Shown piece after piece: positions 44,594-56,618 of a DNA stretch of 64,000 bases (position 1 is its first letter; the number at the start of each line of letters is the position of its first letter). A program made the translations under genes and the position numbers. The notes beneath the pieces were generated by a model. It searched no databases and was not told the DNA's origin. It worked only from the letters and a program-made list of their open reading frames with translations. Origin of the DNA: Flammulina velutipes (taxonomy: Eukaryota; Basidiomycota; Agaricomycetes; Agaricales; Physalacriaceae); contig CM022369.1 of the NCBI GenBank assembly GCA_011800155.1, positions 1,116,001 to 1,180,000 on the forward strand, read 5' to 3'.

Positions 44594-47500
44594 CTACATA
44601 TCAGAATCTAACACCTGGAAGATCGCGTCAACGTTGTCCCTAATGTCCCATTTCGGTTGCCTCAGCGACCTCGTCTTGACACCCAAAGCATCGCTCGCAG
44701 TAGCCTCTAAGGCCAACCACACAGCGTCCGCATTGTTCTCGCCTACGGCAATATACAGCTCCCTGGCACATTGCTGTAGCTCCTCATGCGCCCACGCATG
44801 TAAGAACCTCCGGAAGGCCACAATAACCTCCCAAACAGATGTATCCTTGGGATCCACACCTCGCATCGCCGCGGTCATGGTTCTCAGCAAAGACCGATAC
44901 ACCCGATGAGAATGAGTGTATGCAGACTCCGTCCCTACCCCGCCCTTGCCCCTCCTGGCTAGTGCATTCGACGAGTCACTCGCGTTCAACTTGTCCAGCA
45001 TTATCTTGAACCTCGGCCATATGTCGTCCCATATCCTTCGATACATGAATGAGCCTACATTAATCGCGAGCGACTCGATCAAGGCGGCCGCAGCGCTAAT
45101 GACAAACTGCTCAGAATCGGAGAGGCGATTGAGGATGAAAGGCCAAGCAGAGTGGATAGAGGGGAGGATGGCATTGTCTGGCAAGACGGCGACGGAGGAA
45201 GATAGAAGCGTAAGTATTCGTGCACGAATGATGGGCGAGTGGTGAGTGAGGAAGTACAGCGAGCGCGAAACAATTTGCTTGGTCAAGGCTTGGGTCGGTG
45301 TGGGAGGGACCTTATCTGGGTCAGGAGGATTCGTAGTCGCTTCGCCTTGTGGTTCATCAGCTTCCTTCTTTCCCCAAGCTTCTCGTGGTGCCGGTCCTGG
45401 ATCTTCATCGACATCTCCCTCGTGCTGCAGCTTCAACCGCTGTTCGTACCAGTTGAGAAACTCCGGCATCTGAGAGGGCCGTTCCCGAGGCCTTGCGGGA
45501 GGCTCGTCCGCAGATGCCTCTTTCTCCTGCTTAACAACCTTGGTCACTTCCACAAGTACCTCGATAAGACCCTCGACGAGCACTTCATATCCATGATAAT
45601 CATCGAGACGATCGAAGCATTCTTCAACAATGTCTCCCGCCCTTTCAACAACACCATCCCCTACCAGACGGATCATTATCACTAACACCTTCGTAGCATC
45701 GACATCTAGCCATCTCCTGGTCAAACGACGTGATACGGCATTGAGGACGTAGTCAAAGTTTGATAGGAGAAGGTTGGCCGTGGATGCGTGAGATGTGGAC
45801 AGTGTGATGAAGCTCAACGATGCGAGTGCCGTATTGGAAAGGAAAGCCACAGGTGAGACTAGAGAATGAAGAACAGGATATAAGCAATCCATGAACAAAG
45901 AAGAGAATCGCGCCTGTAGGACACCTGAGCAGATGGCGATGAGCTGCAGCAGTAAAGCCTTGTGAAGAAGTGGCTGATTCTGCACTACTCTGGGTGCCGT
46001 AGATGAGTTCTGCACCACGTTCAACGTCGCATTGACCTGATGAACACCCTGTAGATGTTGCACTTCATTGGTAGCGATATCAGGCTCCTCCGTATCCTCT
46101 TTTTCCGCCATGTTCCAAACAGATTGATTCCAGGTCTGCGACGTGCTTTTCCCTAACGCTCGTGCAAGCCTGAATAGTTGCTTGCTCCGTGGAAGATCCA
46201 CTATCCCCGTATGATTCGTCGTCATCAAATCCACCCCCGCGCATCCTTCCAGAAGTCTGCAAGCGCACCAGACTGCCGCCACAGATCTCGATCCAGATCC
46301 ATTCTGGCCAACGCCAGCAAACCACTCAACAGAAAACAAACAGCCATCTCCGGCCGCACGACCCAGGGCATGGAACATCCTGACGAGAGCCATATATGTG
46401 CTTCGCAATGAGACGTTCCTAAATGTCACCTCGGGAAACAGAGGTATAGCCTCGTTGGCATCCATGTCGCGTTCCAGCATGAGTGCTGCACCAGGTGCCG
46501 ATGTCACTAGTACCACCGGGTTAACAAATTCGAGCACAGAGAGCAGACTCCATCCCCACTTCTCGACTCCACCCATCGGTCCTAGCAAGCGGGCCACCTC
46601 TGAACATATGACATTGAGTGGCCGACCAGGATTAAATCCAAGTTGACAGACAGCTTCAATTAGACCAGCGACGTGATCTACTTTTGCGTCTGCCATGAGT
46701 GGAAGGAGTCGAGGGAGAGCGAGGAGATTGTCTCGCGTGTGAAGCATCAGAACTTGAACGAATATATGACGAGAATCGGATTGCAGGAGGCGAGTGAGTG
46801 TGTCGTTGGCTGTACTGGATACAGAAGGGAAGTCGGACAGAGTGAGAGATAATTGGAAAGAGAGCAAAAGTTTTTGACTTTGTGGTAGTGTCGTCGGTGT
46901 TGCCCAGAGGATTCGGTAAGCCATATTGACCAGCGCAATAGACGCGCATGGCGTAGGGTGTTTGACAAGTGGTGTAAGAGCGTTCAAGGCAATGTGTAAT
47001 TGTGATGTTGTGCCGTGAAGCCATGATGAGGTCCGCGACGTGCCATAGGGCACGTTAGAGTCTGTGGATGGCGGAGGTAGTGAATCGTTGACCATATTTG
47101 CAAGGTCATCCAGGTCCTTAACCGGCCGGATGGCACCGTCACGGATGCATACGTCGTCCCCGATGGACTTTACGACAATTACTGCTAGGACTTCGAGTGC
47201 CGATGCAGTGAGCTCCCCATTAGCCCAGCCCTTGCGTTTGGAATTTAAAGCCAATTTTGTTGCAGTACTGACGACACCTGGAATGACCGAAGGTATAAGA
47301 GGGTCCGGGAAATAGACGGAGAGGAGAACGTTGATCACTTGAAGGCATGCGAGCTGGAGTTGGAGGGACTCTGCATCGGTCGTTGTCAGGAGAGAGTTTA
47401 GAGTCTGGCCTAAGATGGGGACGAACTTTGGCGAGCGAGCTTGCTCTTTAAGGAGGGAAAGCCTGGGCTCGGCGAGGTGCATATGCAGCTGCTCTTCATC

Positions 47501-47995
47501 TTCCTCTCGCATTCGTAGTAATGCGAAGAGGCATCGAGCCGCGGCCTCTTTGGTTTCGTCGTCCCTCTTCCTGCCTTGTCCTTGACCTTCCATGTCCCCT
47601 AAGATGGCCCCGGCTAGCATGAATATTTGCTGCCAAACGGAGACATCGCATGTCCACCACCAGTCATCGCAGAGAAGGGCCAGCACCGTGAAGATCTTTT
47701 CCAAGATTTGATTTGGTATGTCGGGGGATTTATTGAGTTGTAATATCGAAGAGATGGGGAAGAAAGTGTAGTTTATGAGAGACTCGGAAAGGACGTATTC
47801 AGACGCGTGAAGGTCGCGAAGGACGTCGATGATTTGCGACAAAAGTTGCGACGCTTTTGGGATGGTGGCCGGCGTCAACGATGCCGATCCAAGAAGGGGT
47901 ACACATACTGCTTTGAGCTGGATGATTGTCAGACAATGATGCGCGGAGAAATCTTATTATCTTACCCTCTGAAAGGCAGGAATCGTGGGCGCCAT
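44594..47995 (-). CDS. TTI1: TEL2-interacting protein 1 (TTT complex)
   Basis: HEAT-repeat scaffold of the Tel2-Tti1-Tti2 complex, which matures PI3K-like kinases (ATM, ATR, TOR, Tra1). Two exons (47995-47966 and 47917-44594) give about 1,117 residues. The short first exon encodes MAPTIPAFQR and joins to LKAVCVPLLGSASLTPATIP, matching the family's N-terminus. The rest is a helical solenoid, with the conserved block CDDWWWTCDVSVWQQIFMLAG near residue 100 and ISRSLYFLTHHSPIIRARIL-like repeats toward the end. Its start codon is 120 bp from that of the divergent ASA1 gene. Confidence 0.9.
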
Positions 47996-48115
47996 GACGG
48001 TCGGAGGAAAGAGCCTAGGTTAAATCACATGACCGACGCGACTTACTTTCGACTGCCACTTCGTTTGTGCTTCAACCTTCAGTTTGGCTCTTTGCTATTC
48101 TAAGCAACGTTTTAA
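47996..48115. promoter_or_regulatory. 120-bp bidirectional promoter, TTI1/ASA1
   Basis: The only DNA between two divergent start codons whose products belong to the same assembly in yeast. No consensus site can be named with confidence. Confidence 0.6.
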
Positions 48116-49555
48116 ATGTCTATGCCAGAACCTCCGCCACCACTTCATATACTTCGTGGCCACACTTCATCAATTACTGCACTCTACGTAACCAGCGACA
48201 ACGAACGGATCTACTCTGGGGATGCATCTGGTCATGCGAATTGCACGTCTACGCAAACGCTTAGGCCAATCCTTTCTTGGAACCCCCACGATGACGGGAT
48301 TCTTGGCGTCGAGGAATATGGGCAAGCCATAGTGACGTCCGTACAGCTCTGCTTGACGCTGAGAGCTTGGGTCTGACGAACAGGAAGACAGGGACGCGAT
48401 AACAAGCTTCATGTCTGGCAGCGTGCTGAGGAGGTATCCAAGATCGGTGGATCCGCAGCGCTGGCAGAGTCACGAACGCCGACGCTCAGATACTCGTTGG
48501 ACGTAAACGCTTTGAACTATTGTAGATTCTCTCTGTTCGTTCAAGGCAGCACATCAGAGGAAGATGAGTCTCTCCTTGCAGTCCCTAATCTTGTCGAGTC
48601 TTCAGAGGTAAGAACCCACATTGCTCGTTCAATTTGGTATGTTCATCATATCTTGAACAGGCCGACATATGGCGCCTGCCATCGTGCCAAAGGATCCATG
48701 CAGCGATTGGAAAAGAGAAAGGAAAAGGTCCTATCCTATCAACCGATGGACGTGGCGCAGCATCCAATGGCAAGTGTTCCCTCACCTAACTCCAGCGAGT
48801 CCCTAATGGGCCTGTCACAGGCATAATCATGTCACTCCATCTATTCGCCAGCGAAGATATCTTACACATTCTAATTGCATACGAAAACGGCACCGTGACA
48901 CTTCGAACCTCAGGTCGTGCAAAATCTGTGGAAGGGCTTGGATGGGAGGTAGTATGGAGCGTAAAGTTGCACGTTGAAGCAAGTGAGATGAGTCAATCTA
49001 TTCAATGCACCGCGTTATTCTGACTCTCCAGTCATGGCTATGACTGTCAGCCTGGATCACACAATGGCATACACTGTTTCTGCAGATCATTTAGTTGGGC
49101 GCTATAATCTGTTGGTTCGAATCAACATAATGCGACAGAAAGAGCTACGCGCTCATCATCCTCACAGGTCCCAGAATCCCAAAGCTTCAGAATAAAGCAA
49201 GCCGGTAACTCGTCCATAACAGTGAGAGACGATGGCAAGGTCTGCGCAGTAGGCGGTTGGGACGGAAAGTAAGTGTACCTTTATCTCCTCTACCTCCCTG
49301 ACTAACTGGGTTAGGATTCGCCTCTTTTCAACGAAAACCTTCAAACCTCTGGGTACGCTGAAGTATCATAAAGAAGGATGCCAGGCTGTCACATTCACTC
49401 GGCTCAATCCTCGAAAATTGCCATCAGTAGACGAAGACGAAGAGGACGACCTTGACGAATCAGAGAAGGAGGAAAGAGCCAGATGGCTTATCGCTGGTGC
49501 GAAGGACAAACTGATTTCTATATGGTCCCTTATATCATTCCAAAAAAGCAACTGA
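48116..49555 (+). CDS. ASA1: ASTRA-associated WD40 protein Asa1
   Basis: WD40 beta-propeller of about 380-400 residues. It begins MSMPEPPPPLHILRGHTSSI (first WD blade). After an intron with a GTCCGT donor at about 48337 it reads VTQGRDNKLHVWQRAEE, the signature of the Asa1 family. Later blades include SSEADIWRLP, SLHLFASEDILHILIAYENG, AMTVSLDHTMAYTVSADHLVG and DDGKVCAVGGWDGKIRLFSTKTFKPLG, ending in LIAGAKDKLISIWSL. About six introns; not all junctions were fixed. In yeast Asa1 belongs to ASTRA with Tel2, Tti1, Tti2 and Tra1, so divergence from TTI1 over 120 bp is functionally sensible. Confidence 0.85.
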
Positions 49556-49921
49556 TGAGTACTATGTGTTTTGGTGTGGCGCGGGATATGCCATATCTGG
49601 TTTTCGATGTCAAGACTCTGTAATAATGTTCTTTCTGTCGTTAATGAAACGAGTGTTTTCCGGTATGCATGGATTCTTTGATAACCGTCTAAGCGTCCAA
49701 GCGTGCTGAATATTCAAACGTTCAAATTTCAAACCCTAACCCTATATCTTCCTTCGGAACTTGATCGTGCCAAGATCACAACCTTTTTCATCTCTACATC
49801 CACATGAACGCTCACTCGCCTCTCAAGCCATGATCCAGGACGACTGGCTACATATTTATCAAACTTGCCCCTAGACGACGCCAGATTATCCTACTTCTGC
49901 TGTATAATTCGCAGGGCCATA
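49556..49921. promoter_or_regulatory. PAB1 upstream region with a telo-box-like motif
   Basis: 366 bp between ASA1 and PAB1. It contains AAACCCTAACCCTA at 49731-49744, two units of the fungal telomere repeat (CCCTAA), about 180 bp before the PAB1 ATG. Such short tracts in promoters can be bound by TTAGGG-binding Myb-type factors in fungi; function here is speculative. Confidence 0.35.
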
Positions 49922-52232
49922 ATGGCTATAGACGTGCCGAGAGTGCTCTTGATCGACTCGTATGATTCATTCACTTACAAGTGCGTCTTTTATCCAACCT
50001 ATGGGCTCGTCGAAACTCATCTAACACCAGCCTAGCCGCTCTTGTGAAGCGCGCCATACCATCATGCTCTATTCATATCATTAAGAACGATGACTTCAAC
50101 ATCGCGAAGCTTCTGCCATTTTTGAAGCACTTTTCAGCAGTTGTCGTCGGTCCAGGACCTGGATCACCCCAAATCTCTAAAGATATCGGCGTCGTTAGGG
50201 ACCTATGGACTTTGCAAGACGAGGACGTCCTACCTATCTTTGGTGTATGTTTGGGCCTTCAGAGCCTCGCATTGGCGTTTGGAGGAACCATCTACCGATT
50301 ACCCATCGTGAAGCATGGTCAAATATCTCATATATATCACGACAATGACGGAATCTTTGAAGGCGTTGGACAAGTCGAAGCAGTGCGCTATCACTCTCTT
50401 CATGCGACACTTCTTTCAGAGGGTGACCTGCTACCCATCGCATGGGCCCACGACGAGCCAGAAAACGGCAGGATTGTTATGGCAGCCACTCACCGGACCT
50501 TGCCGTTCTGGGCAGTACAATACCATCCAGAGTCTGTCCGTACCAACGGAGGTGGATGCGAGGTTGTTGCTAACTTCTGGCGGATAGCATCGCAGTGGGC
50601 CCGCTCGAGAGGCAGGATATCTTCCCCATGGACTGCTAGTGCCGCCCAAGAATTTGGACATTCGTGGCCCTACTATTCACCATCTACGCAACAGCCATCT
50701 ACGTCCACCACTGCTGCCGTTCAGACGAACGCTCTCGATCTTCCAAAGTTGACCGTAACCGCCGTATGCGAACTACTTGGCTCTAGCGACGAGGAAATTC
50801 CTTTCGCTCTCCTCGATTCCGCCGCGCATCCTGGCCGCTTTTCCATCATCGGATGCCCAACGGAGAGCTCTCCCCAGTTTACATATTATCTGGGTAGCCA
50901 GAATGTCGGAATCACGCGAGGGGGCACGACAACACAAGAATCCATGCATGGAAAAGATATATGGACGTGGTTGTCTGATTTCATGCGACAGAGAAAGGCG
51001 CATGGTGGAACGGATGAGATACCGTTTTGGGCTGGCTTGCTAGGTATGATGAGCTACGAGGTTGGGCTGGGACGACTAGATGTCGAACCTCTATCCCATA
51101 CGACGGATCCTTCTCACAAACACCCTCACCCCGACGTCAACCTGATATTTGTGGAACGAAGCATCGTCATGGATCATTCCACGGGCAAGATCTATGTGCA
51201 ATCCGTCATTCCAGATGACGGCGCTTGGATCACCGAGTGTTCGCACTCTTTACGCCAGTCACCAACGCTCCTCACTGCGTTGGGCGACGATTCAATATCT
51301 CAGAAGCCATCATTCGTTCAAGTTGATCTACCCGACAAGGCGGAATACAAACTAGGGATAGAGCGTGCCATGGAACACCTTTTCTCTGGTGACTCGTACG
51401 AACTATGCCTCACCGCCCCCACCCGTATCTACACATCCCCCCAATCATCTTGGTCACGATACAAGACGCTACGAGAGCAAAACGCGGCACCCCACTCAGC
51501 GTTTATCCGCCTTAAACCTACGACATTTCTTTCATCTTCTCCCGAGAGATTTCTATCCTACTCTCGACCGCCCGATCCTCTCTGCCAACTCCGGCCTATC
51601 AAAGGTACTATCCGGAAAGGTCCTGGCATAGACCGAGCATATGCAGACAAGGCGCTTGCTCAAAATCCGAAAGAAGTGGCGGAGAACCTCATGATCGTGG
51701 ATCTCATACGACACGACTTGCATAGTGTTGTCGGAGAGGATGTACAGGTGACACAGTTCTGTGGGGTAGAGGAGTATAAAACAGTCTGGCAACTCGTCAG
51801 TGTGATAGAAGGTCGTCTAGGGCATGGTGCGTCCGATGCGGACGGCCAGTTAGGATGGCGTGCTTTGCAGGCAACTCTCCCTCCCGGTAAATCTATCTTC
51901 CAAATGTCGTTCGGCGGTGTACTGATGGAACGACAATAGGCAGTATGACTGGGGCACCCAAAAAGCGTAGTGTGGAGATACTACAGCGCCTTGAAAAGAA
52001 TGATCGAAGCATGTATTCTGGCGTCTTCGGATATTGGTGCATTGGTGGCTCTGGAGATTGGGCCGTGACCATTCGCACCTGCTTCAAGCATGACGATCTC
52101 TGCACACCGGAAGGTGAAGAATGGATTATAGGTGCGGGAGGTGCTATCACAGCGTTGTCAGACCCTGAAGCGGAATGGGACGAGATGATGGTAAAGCTGA
52201 GTAGCGTTTCGAGGGTTTTTGGAGACTCGTAA
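49922..52232 (+). CDS. PAB1: Para-aminobenzoate (4-amino-4-deoxychorismate) synthase
   Basis: Bifunctional enzyme making aminodeoxychorismate from chorismate and glutamine for folate synthesis. Three exons (49922-49980, 50031-51886, 51940-52232) give 735 residues. N-terminal glutamine amidotransferase: VLLIDSYDSFTYNL, VVVGPGPGSPQ, nucleophile Cys in GVCLGLQSLALAFGG, and QYHPESV for the His-Glu of the triad. C-terminal chorismate-binding domain: SSSPERFLS, RPIKGTIRKG, ENLMIVDLIRHDL and, across the last intron, LPPGSMTGAPKKRSVEILQ. The last intron is open in frame (ends in a stop). PAB1 is a classical marker linked to the A mating-type factor in Coprinopsis and Schizophyllum. Confidence 0.95.
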
Positions 52233-52435
52233 CGTACGACCTATTTGTACCTTCAACTGTACAAGCATTGGTGTCTTGAATGTGTGATAGCTGTCGACAG
52301 GTTGAAAATGATGAACATAAACATACAGAAGTACAGAAATACATATCCTTTAACTATGATACAAGGTAAGTGCAACATGATGATGTTCATGGTAGTCGTG
52401 TGTGTAAAAATGTAACAATAGCGGCGAATAGCGAC

Positions 52436-53665
52436 TCAAGTCGAGTAATTGAAGATTCTGTCTGACGACGGCGTCAATCTCCATCGCTCGATGATAAGAA
52501 TTGACAAGATAATATCATCGAAAAACTCTTGGCCTGGAGGCAAGACCTCTAATTCTGTCATGGGAGCGGGCTCATTTGGCTCGCGAAGGGTTGTCACGGG
52601 AGTGAACTGGGCATACAGAATTTGCTTGTCCTTCGAGAAGCACTGTCGAAAAGATAAGTACGATGCATAATAATGATACAACTGTGGATGTCGCACCTTC
52701 TTAACCGGCTGTCTGCAGTCCCAGAAAAGGCCCTAGGTATGATCGTAAGCAACGCACTTTCGCTTCTAGTTACTCGTGAATAGTCTACCAACCTTACGGA
52801 TGAATCTCCACTCCCATGTTCCCTGGAAGCCAAGGTATCAGTCACGAAGCACGTAAATTGGAATCAGTGCGACTTACAGTCCGTTTGTTTCCATGTCTAG
52901 CTAGAACATCGAACATACGAAACTCTTTCCCCCGAATGAACACCGTAGGGCGTGCGTCGGCGATGCCCATTCTAGAAATTCAGAAGATCAGCCATGTTGA
53001 GTTGCCAACGAAGAGATATCGTACTCAAATTCGCCAACAATCTTTCCTTGTCCATGTGCGCCATTTCTTACCGCTGTGGGGATGTAAATCAGACCGCACG
53101 GAAGTAGAAGATAGGAAGCTACACTGACTCGTGATGGACGAAGTGGGAATGAAACAATTCATGCGTACAGATATGTGATATCTGGGCCGTGTGTCGAGAG
53201 CGCTACTCGACGGGATGAGTAGCATAGCGTCAGCAGAGGTAGGAGAGAACGTGTAAACAACACTGTGGACAAAACTCAGATAATTTCATGGAGTTGTACA
53301 GCAATGAGAACGTACGGCGTAGTTGGGAGTTGAGGAACGAAATAACTGGAAGAGTCAGATGAGCTGTACTTCACGCAGATAATAGACTAGTGTGTGTGAA
53401 CGCACTCCGGAGGACTCTCGTTGGGTGGCGGCGCAAGGATTTGTGCGTATGCTGCGTCTGAGGGAAAGCCTGATGGTGGAACCCAAGACATAATGACTGG
53501 ATCTGTGGCCATGGTACTAGTGACCGGAGAGGATGAACCAACAACAAAAGTCGACCGAGCTGAGTCGATTGAGGATGGAGAATCATCTCGAGGGCGTTCA
53601 ACCCACGATCGACGCGACCCTTGTACGTTCTCCGCATCTTCGTATGGAGGAGGATTGCTAGACAT
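52436..53665 (-). CDS. DUF6593-type protein, copy A
   Basis: About nine exons on the minus strand. The N-terminus is a Pro/Ser-rich segment beginning MSSNPPPYEDAENVQG (with a PPPY core). It is followed by ALDTRPRYHISVRMNCF, GKKWRTWTRKDCW, MGIADARPTVFIRGKEFRMF, GTWEWRFIRK, GLFWDCRQPVKK, and the terminal block ELEVLPPGQEFFDDIILSI, LIIERWRL. The alternation of short beta-strands with a final hydrophobic helix preceded by a carboxylate-rich motif is the pattern I associate with the basidiomycete DUF6593 family, whose function is unknown. A second member lies at 60154-61172. Several junctions are approximate. Confidence 0.66.
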
Positions 53666-54003
53666 AGTGCTGAGCTCGTTGATTGTTTCTTGAAGTGACT
53701 GGCCGACGTGGTTCAAGTATAACCTTCGAATACCGAGCCAAGCTCTTGGCTCATCTTCATCAGTTCTTAGCAAGGTTCTCAGCATTTGGCCAGGTGTCTT
53801 GTCTTAATGTTAGTGCCTGGTTGCGGGCGGCAGAATGGGCCGTGCTCCGAAGTCTTTATGAAAAGGCACGTGTCGATCATTATCAGCTCAATTTCAAACC
53901 CGTCTCTGTCTGTGGGAAGCAACAAAATTCACAGCTGTCTTCCACCATCTTCTGAGCGCGTCTACAGTGGGATTCTTTTCCACAATACTGGGCCACATCA
54001 AAC
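53666..54003. promoter_or_regulatory. Divergent upstream region, DUF6593 copy A / coiled-coil gene
   Basis: 338 bp between divergent start codons with no gene-like frame; presumably holds both promoters. Confidence 0.45.
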
Positions 54004-56418
54004 ATGTCGGACACAGACCAAAGCCCCCGGTATTCGACACTCTCCCCCCATAGCTCGTTGAGAGGGAGGCCCATGGGTCCTCGAACACGACAAAGTTCAG
54101 CGAACATGGCGGCTCCCTACGTGTTCCAAGCGATTTCTCGCGACCGGAATTCTCTCCCCAGCAGAATGCCAAGTACCAGTGGGGAACGCCAAACAAGGTC
54201 ATTTACCGATGATCCTGACCCATCTTCGCCTACTTCACTCAACGAGTCCTCCCCGAGTATAGAGAGAAATCCATTGCCCGTTATCGGAGAGCAACCATCG
54301 TTAGAGGGCGCCACTACCCACGCCACGAACTCTCGGCCGAACTCTCCTTTTGCAGCGCGCAGCCGGCCCGTTTCAACGTCGTCTGCTTCCAAAGTGGTCG
54401 TCAACGACGCGCGCGAAGCCTCTCCGTTTCGCAGCAATACCCCTACTCCTTCATCTTCATCACCATCTCCAGCGCCCAGTCGAGTCGCGTCGTTGTCTTC
54501 TCCAATCAAGGTGGTAGTCAGACACACTGACGAGGGCTCCTTACATATCCACAATCCCCCCACCCCTCCTCCGACTGCCCCATCACCTGCCCCCAGTCAA
54601 GTTTCAAACATCTCCACGACCAAAATCATCAACCAACCCGTTTCGTTACCTCCCCCGCCAAAAATCAGCTTCGACTCCACCCCGATAAAATGGAAAGGTC
54701 TACCGCTCGAAGCCGCATTGTGTAGGTGTCTCACGATACCTCGGCCCAGACCAGGTTTGACCACATCTGTGCAGGGACTTTGGATTCTTCAGAGCTACAG
54801 AAAATCGTCTCCCGTGCAATTCGGTCATCGGCGCAAGAGTCGTTCATCCGTTTGGTCTCTATCGACAATCTTGATCGTGTTTTTCCTGCTGAATTGGAGA
54901 GGCTGAATGATCTGAAACTGGTTACACAGTCCAAGTATAGATTCAATGTCCACCGCCGGACGATGCTATTACAAGCACTGGTGTCCTATAGCGGCACCAG
55001 TGGGGATAAGGAAAAGGACGGAGGCGCCAGCCTCATCGGAAGCTTAGCGAAGCAACTTTCTGAAATCACTGCGTCCTGCGATGTTCTAGCCGAAGAGTTG
55101 GTGAGTGTCACAGATCAGATACGACAAATCCACAAACTTCTGGACATCCATTGGGCTAGCGCCCTGGCTATTGCGCTCAGGAAGGTAAACCTCTTCTAGC
55201 GCCTCGTGGCTTCAGTCATCAAGCTCACATATCCTAGTTAAATGGTAGTTACGGGAAGCGCACAACGGAGCTATTGGGGGCACGCGATCGTATTGATCAT
55301 CTAGAAGCAGAGTTAGATGATGCCTGGAAAGAGGCTGAAAGACTGGCGCAGGAGATGGATGATATGACTATCGATGGACTTGGCTTCGATCCAGACGAAG
55401 AGACAGGTGTCATCGAAACTGCTGAAATTGTCGCGCTCCCGTCGCCTCCAGCGACAATGACGACAATACCTGGCAAACTGCAACGTACCAGTCCCAGCTC
55501 TTCATCTGTAGTGCCAGCACCCCTATCGCCTATCTTCAGACCCGCAGTTCAATTGCACGACCCTCCGCGTCCCATCCAAACAACCCTCCGATCCCTAACG
55601 CCTCCGCCACGAATCACCGAGTCTGTTAAGGAAAAACTCGACGAATCGAAGGATACCGACCGTATCAGCTTGCATAGCAATAAAAGCATCAAAAGCACCC
55701 GAACACAGGAGCCTCGGCGCGTAGAAATGGTAACAGCAGCTCGGCGACGCAGTCTTCGTACATCCATGGGCAGCCTCCGACTTCCCCGTCGAGTAAGCAC
55801 TCGAGCGGGCAACAGGACGCCTATAGAGCCAGACCAACCACCCGTCCCCGAAATCCCAGCCTCATTCTCCTCACCTGTATCTGCCCACCCTTCTAATTCT
55901 ATAAACCACGAGACCTCGATACCTCCGTCATCTCAAATACCAAACGAAGCTATACCCCGCCGAACGACGCTCGACGACATCGAGATTGTCTCCCGTCACC
56001 CAGCAGAGCTGCAGCGACTAGGCACAGCCGATGATATGTACATCATGCCTCTACGAGACAACGAGCTTGAAGGCATAGGAAGGAAAAAACTAGCAAGACG
56101 ATCTGCCGATAACATTACTCTAGTCGGCGCTGGTATAATGGGCGCGCCATACACTGGTAAGTTTCTGATTTTCTGCAAGACTCAGATTGTCGTTCTTACA
56201 ATGGCCCTCCTGCAGGTCAATCAAGCATTCCTTCAGTGTGGATGAACGCCGACGCTCCAAGAACTCCCGCAGAGCGAGTCGAGTTAATGAACGAGACGCG
56301 AGTGAGCGAGAAGGGCAGCTCGTATGGGAAACTCAAGTCTCTCACTAAGAGATACTCCCTTCCGCTTAATGCTATGCTGGCTAGAACACTCACTACTCGG
56401 TCATCAGGCTCACGTTAA
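54004..56418 (+). CDS. Ser/Pro-rich coiled-coil protein of unknown function
   Basis: Four exons (54004-54721, 54775-55184, 55238-56156, 56216-56418) splice cleanly to about 749 residues. The first 240 residues are Ser/Thr/Pro-rich and disordered, with repeated S-P and PAPS motifs that look like kinase sites. The middle is helical: TLDSSELQKIVSRAIRSSAQ, then RDRIDHLEAELDDAWKEAER, a clear coiled coil. The C-terminus is again disordered and basic (RRRSLRTSMGSLRLPRR) and ends in KSLTKRYSLPLNAMLARTL. The pattern suggests a cytoskeletal, septum or cell-end scaffold, but that is a guess; no catalytic motif or membrane segment is seen. Confidence 0.72.
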
Positions 56419-56618
56419 CCATCTATTATACACTCTTTGCACTCTGAATCAGTCATATTTTGCATATATAGCTATCTTTTTACTGTACCTTCTCTGCATA
56501 CATAATACACTGGAATTAAGCTTCCTATAGATTACGCCACATTATAAGACATACAAACTACACTGTAGAGTAGCACACAGTACAATTTGTACGGGACATG
56601 TCCTGAACCACTCAACAT

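Noticed and set aside
49110..49130. GGTTCGAATC resembling a tRNA B box
   Set aside because: It lies in ASA1 coding sequence with no matching A box or cloverleaf around it.
49981..50030. Apparent start of PAB1 at 49981
   Set aside because: This is the first intron read through; the true start is ATG 49922, which restores the DSYDSFTYN motif.
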